From positions 1-12,210 of the forward strand of contig CALALM010000460.1 of the NCBI GenBank assembly GCA_937925565.1: a DNA stretch of 12,210 bases, in the 5' to 3' direction. Position 1 is the stretch's first letter. Every line of letters begins with the position of its first letter. The notes below the pieces were generated by a model. It saw only the letters and a list, made by a program, of their open reading frames with translations. It had not been told where the DNA came from and searched no databases. The DNA is from an uncultured Centipeda sp. Its GTDB lineage: Bacteria; Bacillota; Negativicutes; Selenomonadales; Selenomonadaceae. Below, piece by piece: positions 1 through 6,592 of this stretch. A program made the position numbers and the translations under genes.

Positions 1-35
1 CGAATGAGCTGCTCTACCAACTGAGCTAAATCAGC
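1..35 (-). tRNA. tRNA-Thr(CGU), 5' part only
   Basis: Read on the minus strand this is the first 35 nucleotides of a tRNA. It begins GCTGATTTAGCTC, followed by the D loop AGTTGGTA, GAGC, a 5' anticodon arm GCTCA, then TT-CG. In standard numbering the D stem is 10-13/22-25, U33 is present, and the first two anticodon bases are C34 and G35. The context TTCG after an A-ending stem matches bacterial tRNA-Thr(CGU), as in E. coli thrW, but the third anticodon base and the 3' half lie outside the window. Ala(CGC) or Pro(CGG) cannot be strictly excluded. The gene has its own promoter at 64-92. Confidence 0.8.
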
Positions 36-63
36 ATTATACCGCCTCAGAGGCGATAGTGGA

Positions 64-92
64 ATTATACCCGAGGAGGATGCTTCTGTCAA
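64..92 (-). promoter_or_regulatory. Consensus sigma-A promoter of the tRNA gene
   Basis: On the minus strand, TTGACA (92-87) and TATAAT (69-64) are separated by exactly 17 bp, a perfect match to the vegetative promoter consensus. Transcription should start near position 57, about 22 nt before the tRNA 5' end. The start region carries a 13-bp palindrome, CGCCTC-A-GAGGCG (43-55), which falls in the transcribed leader. Confidence 0.9.
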
Positions 93-198
93 CCCTGAAA
101 ATAAATTTTTTCGCCCGCACAAATTTCAACCTCCCTCTCATTCTTTTCTCATTGCAGTTTAATCATCCTTTGGAACAATACGGACAGGAGTGAATACA

Positions 199-1164
199 AT
201 GATAAAACAAATCCTGCGCGCGGCTCTCTGCGCGCTGATTCTTACCGCCGCCCTCTCGGGGAGTGCGCACGCGGCGCCCGAGATCATCGAGGCGGACGGC
301 GTCTATATGATGGGCGACAACGACACGCCGCGGAGCGCCCGCGATGCGGCGCGAAACGAAGCGATGCGTGCAGCGACGGAGCAGGCGGGCGTCTACATCG
401 AGAGCTACAGCGAGACACAGAACTATACGCTGACGCGCGATGAGGTCCGCATGGTCGCTGCCGCAGTGTTGCGCGTCCTGCACGAGGACGTGACGCCGGA
501 GCTCATCGAGGGAGCGTGGCGTTACCGCGTCCACCTCGTCTGCTCCGTGGATACGGAGGGGATCGACCTCAAGGCGCTCGCACAGAACAAGGCGGAGCTC
601 GCACGCCTCACACAGGAACGCGACGCATTGAAGAGGGCGAACGACGATCTCATGCGCCACTATGAGCAAAAGGATTCTGCAGCAAACGCCGCGACCGTCA
701 CGGACAGCGACAAGCTGAACGCCATCTTCGATGATGTATCAGCGATGATCCTGCGCGGCGAAACCGATCACGCGGTCGCAGACCTCTCTCTCCTCCTGCA
801 GGATCCGAGCGTTACGGGTGACGCACGCGCCTATGCTTACGTGCTGCGCGGGCGTGCTTACTACGATCAGCACAGCCGCGCGCTCGCCCGCGCCGACTTT
901 ACGGCGGCAGAGCGCACGCCGCACACGAACGGCACCTATCCCATCTGGAGACTCTACGAGTACCGCGGCAGGATCGCCTATGACGAGGGGCGCTATGACG
1001 ATGCGGTGAATGATCTCGTGAGCGCATGGGATGCCTCGGACAAGACGGACGACGAGCTCCGGATGACCCTGCGCCGCGCCGAACGCAGAGCGGAGCAGGA
1101 ACGCCGTCATCGCGTGCGCGGGGACGGCGGTGCACGCAGCTGGGGCATCGTCATCGTCCCATAG
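199..1164 (+). CDS. Exported protein with FlgT-N/LPP20-like domain, coiled coil and TPR-like repeats (paralog A)
   Basis: 321-residue predicted periplasmic or outer-membrane-associated protein of unknown function. ATG 199 is chosen because AGGAG (186-190) sits 8 nt upstream; an in-frame GTG at 190 overlaps that ribosome site. Residues 1-25 are a Sec signal peptide ending AHA|A. Residues 27-118 form a small alpha/beta domain (GVYMMG strand, ARNEAMRAATEQAG helix, closing WRYRVHLVCSV strand) that resembles FlgT N-terminal/LPP20 domains by pattern. Residues 122-160 are a charged probable coiled coil. Residues 172-300 contain TPR-like helices (AYVLRGRAYYDQ, YEYRGRIAYDEGRYDDAV). It aligns almost without gaps with the next gene, 11 bp downstream, so the two form an operon of tandem duplicates. 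Upstream, TTTAAT (158-163) could be a -10 box, but I see no good -35. The domain call is from pattern only. Confidence 0.85.
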   Translation: MIKQILRAALCALILTAALSGSAHAAPEIIEADGVYMMGDNDTPRSARDAARNEAMRAATEQAGVYIESYSETQNYTLTRDEVRMVAAAVLRVLHEDVTPELIEGAWRYRVHLVCSVDTEGIDLKALAQNKAELARLTQERDALKRANDDLMRHYEQKDSAANAATVTDSDKLNAIFDDVSAMILRGETDHAVADLSLLLQDPSVTGDARAYAYVLRGRAYYDQHSRALARADFTAAERTPHTNGTYPIWRLYEYRGRIAYDEGRYDDAVNDLVSAWDASDKTDDELRMTLRRAERRAEQERRHRVRGDGGARSWGIVIVP

Positions 1165-1175
1165 GAGGATATACC

Positions 1176-2168
1176 ATGCGCATACAACTCTATGCGGCAC
1201 TCCTTGCCGCGCTACTCGTCCTTTCGCTTTTTGGACAGACAGCAACTGCCGCCCCACAGATCATCACCGCCGAGGGCGTCGCCATCATGGGCGAGAGCGA
1301 CATGCCGAAGGACGTGCGTGCAGCCGCGCGGCGCGAGGCGATGCGTGCAGCAACAGAGCAGGCGGGCGTCTACGTCGAGAGCTATACCGAGATGCAGGAC
1401 TTCACCCTGACGAAGGACGAGGTGCGCATGATCGCGGGCTCCATCCTCCATATCATCAAGGAGGAGGCGATTCCCGAGGTCATTGAGGGAACATGGCAGT
1501 ACCGCGTCCGCCTCACCTGCGAGGTGGACACCTCCGAGGTCGACATCGCCGCCCTCGCGGAGAAAAAGGCGGAAATCGCGCGCCTCCAAAAAGAACGTGA
1601 CACCCTGGAGGCACAGAACAACGCCCTGCGCATCCGCGATGAACAGCGAAAGCGTGCGGCAGAGGCGGCGCGCGGGACACGCCTTGAGGACTCCCTCCCC
1701 TACACGGCGATCTTTGACGAGACGCTGCGCCTCATTCGGAGCGGTCAGGCAAAGGAGGCTACACTTGAGGTCACACGCCTCATCGGTGACCCGCGCGTCA
1801 CGGGCGATGCACTTGCGTACGCCTACTGTCTGCGCGGCATTGCATACTACGAGCTGGGCGAGGACAAGACCGCCATCCAGAACCTCAGGAGCGCGGACGA
1901 GATCTCACGTTCGAGTGCGCTCTATCCCCTCTGGCGCGGCGATCAGTACTACGCGCTCATCTGCGAGCGTCAGAAGCGTTGGAAGGACGCCGCCAAGTTC
2001 TTCCGCCTCGCGTGGGAGGCATCGGACAAGACCGACACACAGCTCAAAGAACAGCTCGAACGCGCCGAAGACCGCGTCGGGAAAAAGCGCGGCGGCATCG
2101 GCGCGTTTCTCGGCGGCATCGTAAACGGCGTGCTCAGCGTCGCCGGCGCCCTCGTTGGGATCGGTTGA
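1176..2168 (+). CDS. Exported protein with FlgT-N/LPP20-like domain, coiled coil, TPR-like repeats and glycine-rich hydrophobic tail (paralog B)
   Basis: 330-residue paralog of the preceding gene. ATG 1176 is supported by AGGAGG at 1163-1168, which overlaps the upstream TAG stop and indicates translational coupling. The order is the same: signal peptide (1-25, cut near ATA|A), FlgT-N/LPP20-like domain (27-118, with ARREAMRAATEQAG and WQYRVRLTCEV), coiled coil (about 122-165, AEIARLQKERDTLEAQN), and TPR-like helices (about 175-300, AYCLRGIAYYELGEDKTAI). It differs at the C-terminus, where residues 306-330 form a glycine-rich hydrophobic stretch (GGIGAFLGGIVNGVL and on) that could insert in a membrane or act as a glycine zipper. 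In DNA, 361-407 of the first copy and 1338-1384 of this one differ at only 3 of 47 positions. A role as scaffold or adaptor of an envelope complex is inference. Confidence 0.85.
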   Translation: MRIQLYAALLAALLVLSLFGQTATAAPQIITAEGVAIMGESDMPKDVRAAARREAMRAATEQAGVYVESYTEMQDFTLTKDEVRMIAGSILHIIKEEAIPEVIEGTWQYRVRLTCEVDTSEVDIAALAEKKAEIARLQKERDTLEAQNNALRIRDEQRKRAAEAARGTRLEDSLPYTAIFDETLRLIRSGQAKEATLEVTRLIGDPRVTGDALAYAYCLRGIAYYELGEDKTAIQNLRSADEISRSSALYPLWRGDQYYALICERQKRWKDAAKFFRLAWEASDKTDTQLKEQLERAEDRVGKKRGGIGAFLGGIVNGVLSVAGALVGIG

Positions 2169-2214
2169 TGAGCACCGGTGCATATGCCGATAGCGCCCCG
2201 CCTTTTGTCCCGCT

Positions 2215-2243
2215 TTGACAAAAATGCTCTCTTCCGCTATACT
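2215..2243 (+). promoter_or_regulatory. Sigma-A promoter of the DUF3829-like lipoprotein gene
   Basis: TTGACA (2215-2220), a 17-bp spacer and TATACT (2238-2243) make a near-perfect vegetative promoter. It lies 47 bp after the stop of the previous gene and 75 bp before the lipoprotein ATG, so that gene has its own transcription start, near 2250. Confidence 0.85.
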
Positions 2244-2287
2244 TTCCATGTTATGGAACAGTCATGCACGCCCCATGTTTTATGGAA
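2244..2287 (+). repeat. Two near-identical CCAT...ATGG palindromes at the transcription start
   Basis: TTCCAT-GTT-ATGGAA (2244-2258) begins one base after the -10 box. A second copy of its core, CCATGTTTTATGGAA, occurs at 2273-2287, 27 bp later. Each can form a small hairpin or serve as a dyad operator. A third hairpin, GGAAGC-CCT-GCTTCC (2284-2298), overlaps the second copy and ends 6 nt before the ribosome-binding site. The position over the start site suggests repressor binding or a leader-RNA role; neither can be decided here. Confidence 0.5.
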
Positions 2288-2318
2288 GCCCTGCTTCCGG
2301 ACCCAAAGGAGGATTTTC

Positions 2319-3242
2319 ATGTACCAACCTATGCGCCGTGCGCTCTCCGTCCTCGTGGTCGGCGGACTTCTCTGCGCGCCTGCCGCGCTCCTGTCTGGCT
2401 GCTTTGGCGGCAGCGACATGAAGGGGGAGGATGCCGCTTCGGCTGTCACGAGCATACTCGCCGGCAACACGACCGAGGACAAGATTGATGCCATCTCGCC
2501 CTACCTCGACGCGACCAACAACTACAATCACGTCATTGTCACGTTCGATTTCGCCATCTCCCCCTCGCTCGAAAAGATGCGCAGCGGTGAACGGCAGACG
2601 AGCATCTCTCTCCCGCATTTCGCCGCTCTGAAAAAGGATCTTGAGGAAGCGCGCGCCAACCCGAAGTCGGCGGGCGTCTTCCAGGACATCGACGCGGAGG
2701 CGGATGAGGTACTGAAGATCCTGAATGACCTCGCACCGCTCGCGGAAAAGATGGAGAGCTACTACTCCTCGAAGGGCTACCTGACGGACGACTATGCCGC
2801 CGCTGCGCAGATGACTGCACAGTACCTCCCGCTCTATGACAAGTTCGAGCCCGCCTATGACAAGTTCGACGCCGTCGTCACCGAGCGTTTCAAGGAAGTG
2901 CGCCTCGCTCAGCTCGAAGATATGAGGAAGGAAGGCAGGACGAACGCCGCCAACTTCCTCGAGCTCTCGATCAAGACACGCGATCTCGCGGATATGCTCG
3001 ACAATGAGAACATCGACAAGGCTGCCGCCGAGGCAAAGATCGCGGAGATCAACGAGCTTGCGGCAAAACTGCCGGATATCCCCGCACTCGCCTCCTACAA
3101 ACCGAACCTCAACCGCTTCATCGGCACGTTCCGCAGCTATGTCGCGGGCACGGAGGACGCCAACGAGGTCATCGACGACTTCAACGGTCTCGTACGCTCC
3201 TCCCAGAACCTCGATCTCGGCGAGCTCGACAAGAAGAAATAA
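2319..3242 (+). CDS. Lipoprotein, DUF3829/YiiG-like
   Basis: 307-residue predicted lipoprotein. ATG 2319 follows AAAGGAGG (2305-2312) by 6 nt. The signal peptide ends in the lipobox L25-S26-G27-C28, so Cys28 should be lipidated; residue +2 is Phe, not the Asp that retains lipoproteins in the E. coli inner membrane. The mature part is almost entirely helical and charged. It opens with a KIDAISPYLDATNNYN segment resembling the start of DUF3829 (E. coli YiiG family), and continues with repeated amphipathic helices (LAPLAEKMESYYSSKGYL, YDKFEPAYDKFDAVV, AAEAKIAEINELAAKLP). No catalytic motif is visible. The gene is monocistronic, with its own promoter and a strong terminator. Family assignment is by recalled pattern; function is unknown. 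Confidence 0.85.
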   Translation: MYQPMRRALSVLVVGGLLCAPAALLSGCFGGSDMKGEDAASAVTSILAGNTTEDKIDAISPYLDATNNYNHVIVTFDFAISPSLEKMRSGERQTSISLPHFAALKKDLEEARANPKSAGVFQDIDAEADEVLKILNDLAPLAEKMESYYSSKGYLTDDYAAAAQMTAQYLPLYDKFEPAYDKFDAVVTERFKEVRLAQLEDMRKEGRTNAANFLELSIKTRDLADMLDNENIDKAAAEAKIAEINELAAKLPDIPALASYKPNLNRFIGTFRSYVAGTEDANEVIDDFNGLVRSSQNLDLGELDKKK

Positions 3243-3254
3243 CGGACCGTCCTC

Positions 3255-3291
3255 AAAAAAGTGACGCAGCGCCCTGCTGCGTCACTTTTTT
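3255..3291 (+). terminator. Strong intrinsic terminator after the lipoprotein gene
   Basis: A perfect 16-bp stem, AAAAAAGTGACGCAGC / GCTGCGTCACTTTTTT, with a 5-nt loop GCCCT (3271-3275) and a six-T run in its 3' arm. It starts 13 bp after the TAA. The A-run on the 5' side means it could also stop minus-strand transcription. Confidence 0.95.
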
Positions 3292-3314
3292 CATATCATG
3301 CACACGTCCCCCCC

Positions 3315-3343
3315 TATACGTGCGCGAAAATTTATGGTATGAT
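3315..3343 (+). promoter_or_regulatory. Extended -10 promoter of the FlgT-like gene
   Basis: TGG-TATGAT (3335-3343) is an extended -10 element. A poor -35 (TATACG, 3315-3320, 3 of 6 matches) lies 17 bp upstream, as is usual for extended -10 promoters. Transcription would start near 3350, about 50 nt before the ATG. Confidence 0.6.
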
Positions 3344-3399
3344 GAAAAGGCAGAAAACACGTGCATTCCTTTGACAAACGAAAGGAGCGTACACACGTT

Positions 3400-4524
3400 A
3401 TGAAGAAACTACTCATCGCACTCTGCCTCTCTCTGGCGATGGTGCAGACCGCATTCGCCCAGACCGTCACCGTCGACGGCGTGGGCGTTGACCGCGACTC
3501 TGCAATGCGCGATGCCGCACGCGTCGCGGTCGAGCAGGTCGCCGGCATGTACATCAACTCAAATACCGTCGTCTCGAACACCTCTGTGGAGATGGACGAG
3601 ATTCTCTCGCACGCGCAGGGCTATGTCCAAAACATTCAGGTCATCAGCGAGTCCATGAATGGCGGCGAGTACCGCGTCCGTGCGAGCGTCGACGTGAACA
3701 CCGACCCGAACTCGGCGTTCATGAAGCGCATGGATGCCGTCATGCGCCTGAACGATCCGCGCATCGGTGTCGTTATCCTCACGGATGATTCGGACATCGA
3801 TCACGACTTCTATGGACTCCCCGGTCATGACACGATCCTCGAAACGGCACTCAACGAGCGGCTCCTCGCCGTCGGCTTCAAGCACGTCGTCGATGTGAGC
3901 CTCCTCTCGCAGCTGCAGGACTCTGCTGTGCTGAACGCCGTCTATCGCGGCGACAGCCGTCTCCCATACGCCGGCGATGCCTCCGCGCGCCCGATCGACT
4001 ACCTCGTCATCGGACGCAGCCACGCAGAGGGCTACAAGGTGAAGCTGCCGGACAATCAGGGCGGCTACGTCGAGACACAGATGTCCTCGGCACGCACACA
4101 CCTCGACCTCAAGATCATCTCGTTCGGCACGAGCACGATCATCGGAACCTACTCCGTCGATGGGCAGGGCGTCGAAAACAGCCCTGCGCTCGCGGCACGC
4201 AAGTCGCGTCAGGCGGCGGCGGTCAAGGCGGCGGAGAAGCTTGAGCAGCAGTTCCTGAAGGCAGCGGCAAGCGGATTCTCAGGCATCCAGTTCACCGTCC
4301 GCGCGAACGACTTCTCCCTCGTCGAGCAGCTCGTCAAGGAGCTCAAGGAACTGCGCGGCGTGCAGGATGTCTACGTACGTGGCACGAACGCGGGCAAGAC
4401 GACCATCGACATCGCCTCCGCGCAAAAGCCGTTCACCATCCTCCAGATGCTCCAGCGCAGCACCAGTCTCTCCATCTTCGTTGAGAGCACCAGCGACAGC
4501 GAGATCAAGATCACGCTGCGCTGA
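3400..4524 (+). CDS. FlgT-like three-domain exported protein
   Basis: 374-residue predicted periplasmic protein. ATG 3400 begins a clear signal peptide (MKKLLIALCL..., cut AFA|Q at 20/21); AAAGGAG (3381-3387) is 12 nt upstream, rather far. Domain 1 (about 22-102) is FlgT-N/LPP20-like: DGVGVDRDSAMRDAARVAVEQ helix, G49, closing YRVRASVDV strand. Domain 2 (about 118-288) begins RIGVVILTDD, contains ILETALNERLLAVGF and YLVIGRSHAEG, and looks like the TolB-N/CsgG-type alpha/beta fold of the FlgT middle domain. Domain 3 (about 295-374) is a small alpha/beta unit with two similar helix-strand halves. Vibrio FlgT forms the H ring around the flagellar basal body and has three domains. No flagellar gene is seen here, so a flagellar role is only one possibility. 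It is flanked by its own promoter and terminator. Confidence 0.85.
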   Translation: MKKLLIALCLSLAMVQTAFAQTVTVDGVGVDRDSAMRDAARVAVEQVAGMYINSNTVVSNTSVEMDEILSHAQGYVQNIQVISESMNGGEYRVRASVDVNTDPNSAFMKRMDAVMRLNDPRIGVVILTDDSDIDHDFYGLPGHDTILETALNERLLAVGFKHVVDVSLLSQLQDSAVLNAVYRGDSRLPYAGDASARPIDYLVIGRSHAEGYKVKLPDNQGGYVETQMSSARTHLDLKIISFGTSTIIGTYSVDGQGVENSPALAARKSRQAAAVKAAEKLEQQFLKAAASGFSGIQFTVRANDFSLVEQLVKELKELRGVQDVYVRGTNAGKTTIDIASAQKPFTILQMLQRSTSLSIFVESTSDSEIKITLR

Positions 4525-4552
4525 CGTTTCATCCTCTCGCAGGCAATAAGCT

Positions 4553-4582
4553 GCCGCATGAGTACTCGTGCGGCGGTTTTTT
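4553..4582 (+). terminator. Intrinsic terminator after the FlgT-like gene
   Basis: Stem GCCGCATGAG (4553-4562) pairs with CTCGTGCGGC (4565-4574) with one T-G wobble. The innermost pair probably opens into a GTAC loop. It is followed by GG and a six-T run (4577-4582), and lies 28 bp after the stop codon. Confidence 0.9.
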
Positions 4583-4706
4583 ATTGTTTTCCTGAAAAAC
4601 TTTTCATTTTTCCGAAACTGGTTTCCATCCGAAAGGCCCTGTAAAATCGCGTCATTACAAGCAACAATTCAGAAAATAGGACTTTTTAACCTGTCATATG
4701 TTACAG

Positions 4707-4735
4707 TTCCCATTTCTTTTAAATTATGCTAAAAT
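4707..4735 (+). promoter_or_regulatory. Promoter of the csgG-like/LPP20 operon
   Basis: TTCCCA (4707-4712, 4 of 6 consensus) is followed after 17 bp by TAAAAT (4730-4735), preceded by TGC, giving an extended -10. The transcript would start near 4742 and carry a leader of about 125 nt before the ATG at 4867. Within 4583-4866 I see no gene. There is a small dyad, GAAAC-TG-GTTTC (4614-4625), an imperfect TGTCA...TTACA dyad just upstream of the -35, and two short leader hairpins (GACAT...ATGTC at 4743-4757 and GCGTG-GTG-CACGC further on). Confidence 0.65.
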
Positions 4736-4866
4736 AACAGGCGACATCGAATATGTCAGTATCCATGCACCCACGGCAGGCAGCCGCGTGTTTTCTGCAA
4801 GAGTCACATCCGCCCATCCGCGTGGTGCACGCAGGGAGCCATTGGATCATTTTAAGGAGGAATTCT

Positions 4867-5541
4867 ATGTTGAAGAAAATGATGGGCATCCTTGTCCTTC
4901 TCGGTGGGCTGATGATGGGATCCGTCTGTCAGGCGGGACTCTACGACAACCCCACCGTTGCAATCATGCCCTTCCAGAACAAGGTGCCGGATCGGTGGGA
5001 CGGCTTCAGCGACCATGCGGGGGTTGCAACCGAGGAGCTCATCACCCTCATCAGCGACCGTCCCGACGTGTTCCAAGTCTATGAACGTATCGAACTCCAA
5101 GGGCTCGTGGATGAGCAGAGTCTCGGTATGACCGGACTCATCGCAGAGGACACCGCTGCCGAGGTCGGCAACCTCAGCGGTGTCGAGTACAAGATCTTCG
5201 GCGCACTCACAAACCTTTCGGCGAAGGAGGACTCCTTTGGTCTCGCCGGTCTCACGGGCGGTCTGCTCGGCAGTCAGGCAAGTGTCGTGGCAAATGTCTC
5301 AATCCGCGTCGTCGAGGTCTCGACGGGACGCGTCGTCCTCGTCGGGCAGGGCAAGGGCAGCTCGAAGCGCGTGTCAGGCGGCGTGGCCTCAGATGGTGGC
5401 GCGTTCATGCTCGGCTCTGCGAACGTCACCGACGAGATGGCGTTCAACGCCGTCTCCAAGGCGATCAAGGATGCCGTCAACGGCAAAGAGGGTCTCTTTA
5501 CGAAGATGGGCGTCAACGACAAAAAGGGAAAGAAACGTTAA
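4867..5541 (+). CDS. CsgG-family exported protein
   Basis: 224-residue member of the CsgG family (TolB-N-like fold), related to the outer-membrane pore that secretes curli subunits and to FlgO/LpoB-type envelope proteins. ATG 4867 follows AAGGAGG (4854-4860) by 6 nt. Signal peptide 1-23 is cut near CQA|G. Cys21 is preceded by Val, not Gly/Ala/Ser, so this is not a normal lipobox, unlike E. coli CsgG. Family hallmarks are in order: VAIMPFQNK (31-39), helix ATEELITLISDRPDVFQVYERIELQ, LGMTGLI, the VEYKIFGALTNL strand, the ASVVANVSIRVVEVSTGRVV strands, and VLVGQGKGSS. The segment GLAGLTGGLLGSQ (125-137) is small-residue-rich and could belong to a membrane hairpin. The C-terminus is very basic (KKGKKR). 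An LPP20 gene follows 63 bp downstream with no terminator, so they are probably co-transcribed. The substrate is unknown; no curli subunit is present. Confidence 0.9.
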   Translation: MLKKMMGILVLLGGLMMGSVCQAGLYDNPTVAIMPFQNKVPDRWDGFSDHAGVATEELITLISDRPDVFQVYERIELQGLVDEQSLGMTGLIAEDTAAEVGNLSGVEYKIFGALTNLSAKEDSFGLAGLTGGLLGSQASVVANVSIRVVEVSTGRVVLVGQGKGSSKRVSGGVASDGGAFMLGSANVTDEMAFNAVSKAIKDAVNGKEGLFTKMGVNDKKGKKR

Positions 5542-5604
5542 GTGCTTCCTTAAGAGAGCACCATCCGCCGAAAAGTTTCATTTTCACAAAAAGGAGCGAC
5601 AACA

Positions 5605-6507
5605 ATGAAGAATTTGAAGAAGAAGGCACTGGTCAGCGCCGTGGCAGGCGTATTTGCATTCGGGGCGGGCTTCTATGCCGCACCGAACTCCTCCCTCCCC
5701 TCCCTGACCATCATGCAGGCAGCCGAGGCAGCCGCTCAGTGGGAGCAGGGCACAATCACAGCCGAGGGCTTCGGCACGCCACCGATGGGCACCTACGGCT
5801 CGAAGGCGAGCATCATGGCGCGCCGCGCTGCGATTGTGGACGCACAGCGCAACCTCGCCGAGCAGATCAATGGCGTGCAGGTCGATGCGGAGACAACCGT
5901 CGAGAACTTCGTCATCCGCAGTGATGTCGTCAAAACCAAGGTCAGTGCGCTTATCAAGGGTGCCATGGTCGTTGAGGAGCAGATGATGCCCGACGGCGCC
6001 TACCGCGTCGTCATGTCCATGCCGATGTACGGTATGCAGGGTCTCTCCTCTGCCATCATGCCTGCGATCCGCGACAACACGCCGCCCACGCCGCCCCCGC
6101 CGGTCATCTCCGCCACCATCACGGCTGAGATCCGGGCGCAGGTCCAGACGAGAGGCGTAGGCTACACGGGCGTCATCGTGGATGCGAGCGGCATGGGCCT
6201 CAAGCCCAGCTTCTCCCCCGTCATCTATGACACAAACGGCAGAGCCATCTACGGCGTCAGCAATATCAACTACGATCAGGCGATCTCGCAGGGCATGGTC
6301 GGCTACTCAAGCAGCGTCTCTGCGGCACAGGCACTCCCGCGTGCTGGCGGCAGCCCGCTCGTCGTAAGAGCGGTGCAGGTGCGCGGCGGCAACAACTCCA
6401 CCAACCCCGTGAACGTTGTCGTCTCCGTTGACGACGGCGACCGCATCCTCGCGGCGAATGCGCAGAGCCAGATGCTCATGAACGGCAGCGTCGTGTTTGT
6501 GCGCTGA
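5605..6507 (+). CDS. LPP20-family exported protein with proline linker and C-terminal beta domain
   Basis: 300-residue predicted envelope protein. ATG 5605 follows AAGGAG (5591-5596) by 8 nt. A long signal region (basic MKNLKKK, hydrophobic core) is probably cut in the AEAAAQ segment near 42-45, with no lipobox, whereas Helicobacter LPP20 is a lipoprotein. Residues about 48-142 match the LPP20 pattern: GTITAEGFG, then SIMARRAAIVDAQRNLAEQINGV split into a strand-turn-helix, VDAETTVENFVI, and closing AYRVVMSMPMYG. A proline linker (TPPTPPPP, 159-166) leads to a second domain (about 168-300) rich in G/V/S/N, with GYTGVIVDASG and SPVIYDTNGRAIYGV, probably a beta sandwich. In other bacteria LPP20-domain proteins are often encoded with CsgG/FlgO-type genes, as here. 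The gene ends at a strong terminator. Function is unknown; a partner in an outer-membrane ring is inference. Confidence 0.88.
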   Translation: MKNLKKKALVSAVAGVFAFGAGFYAAPNSSLPSLTIMQAAEAAAQWEQGTITAEGFGTPPMGTYGSKASIMARRAAIVDAQRNLAEQINGVQVDAETTVENFVIRSDVVKTKVSALIKGAMVVEEQMMPDGAYRVVMSMPMYGMQGLSSAIMPAIRDNTPPTPPPPVISATITAEIRAQVQTRGVGYTGVIVDASGMGLKPSFSPVIYDTNGRAIYGVSNINYDQAISQGMVGYSSSVSAAQALPRAGGSPLVVRAVQVRGGNNSTNPVNVVVSVDDGDRILAANAQSQMLMNGSVVFVR

Positions 6508-6526
6508 GATAGAACGAACCATATTA

Positions 6527-6563
6527 AAAACACCTCTGCACTATTTTGATGCAGAGGTGTTTT
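6527..6563. terminator. Bidirectional intrinsic terminator between convergent genes
   Basis: A perfect 14-bp stem, AAAACACCTCTGCA (6527-6540) / TGCAGAGGTGTTTT (6550-6563), with a 9-nt loop CTATTTTGA. T-runs are present on both strands, so it should end both the plus-strand LPP20 transcript and the minus-strand dpaL-linked transcript, whose last stop codon is at 6593. Confidence 0.95.
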
Positions 6564-6592
6564 ACATTTCATATGCCATTTACGGATTTCCG

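Noticed and set aside
36..41. Second TATAAT on the minus strand directly before the tRNA
   Set aside because: Transcription from it would start inside the tRNA. The TTGACA-17-TATAAT promoter further upstream explains expression.
2160..2191. Possible terminator after the second paralog (ATCGG...CCGAT enclosing GCACCGGTGC)
   Set aside because: The dyads are real, but no T-run follows, so an intrinsic terminator cannot be supported.
3371..3376. TTGACA just upstream of the FlgT-like gene
   Set aside because: No -10 box can be placed 16-18 bp later, as that is where the ribosome site and start codon lie.
199..6507. Curli or flagellar operon
   Set aside because: No curli subunit (CsgA/B), CsgE/F, flagellin, hook or ring gene is present. 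Only the CsgG, LPP20 and FlgT folds are shared, so a specific curli or flagellar label is not justified.
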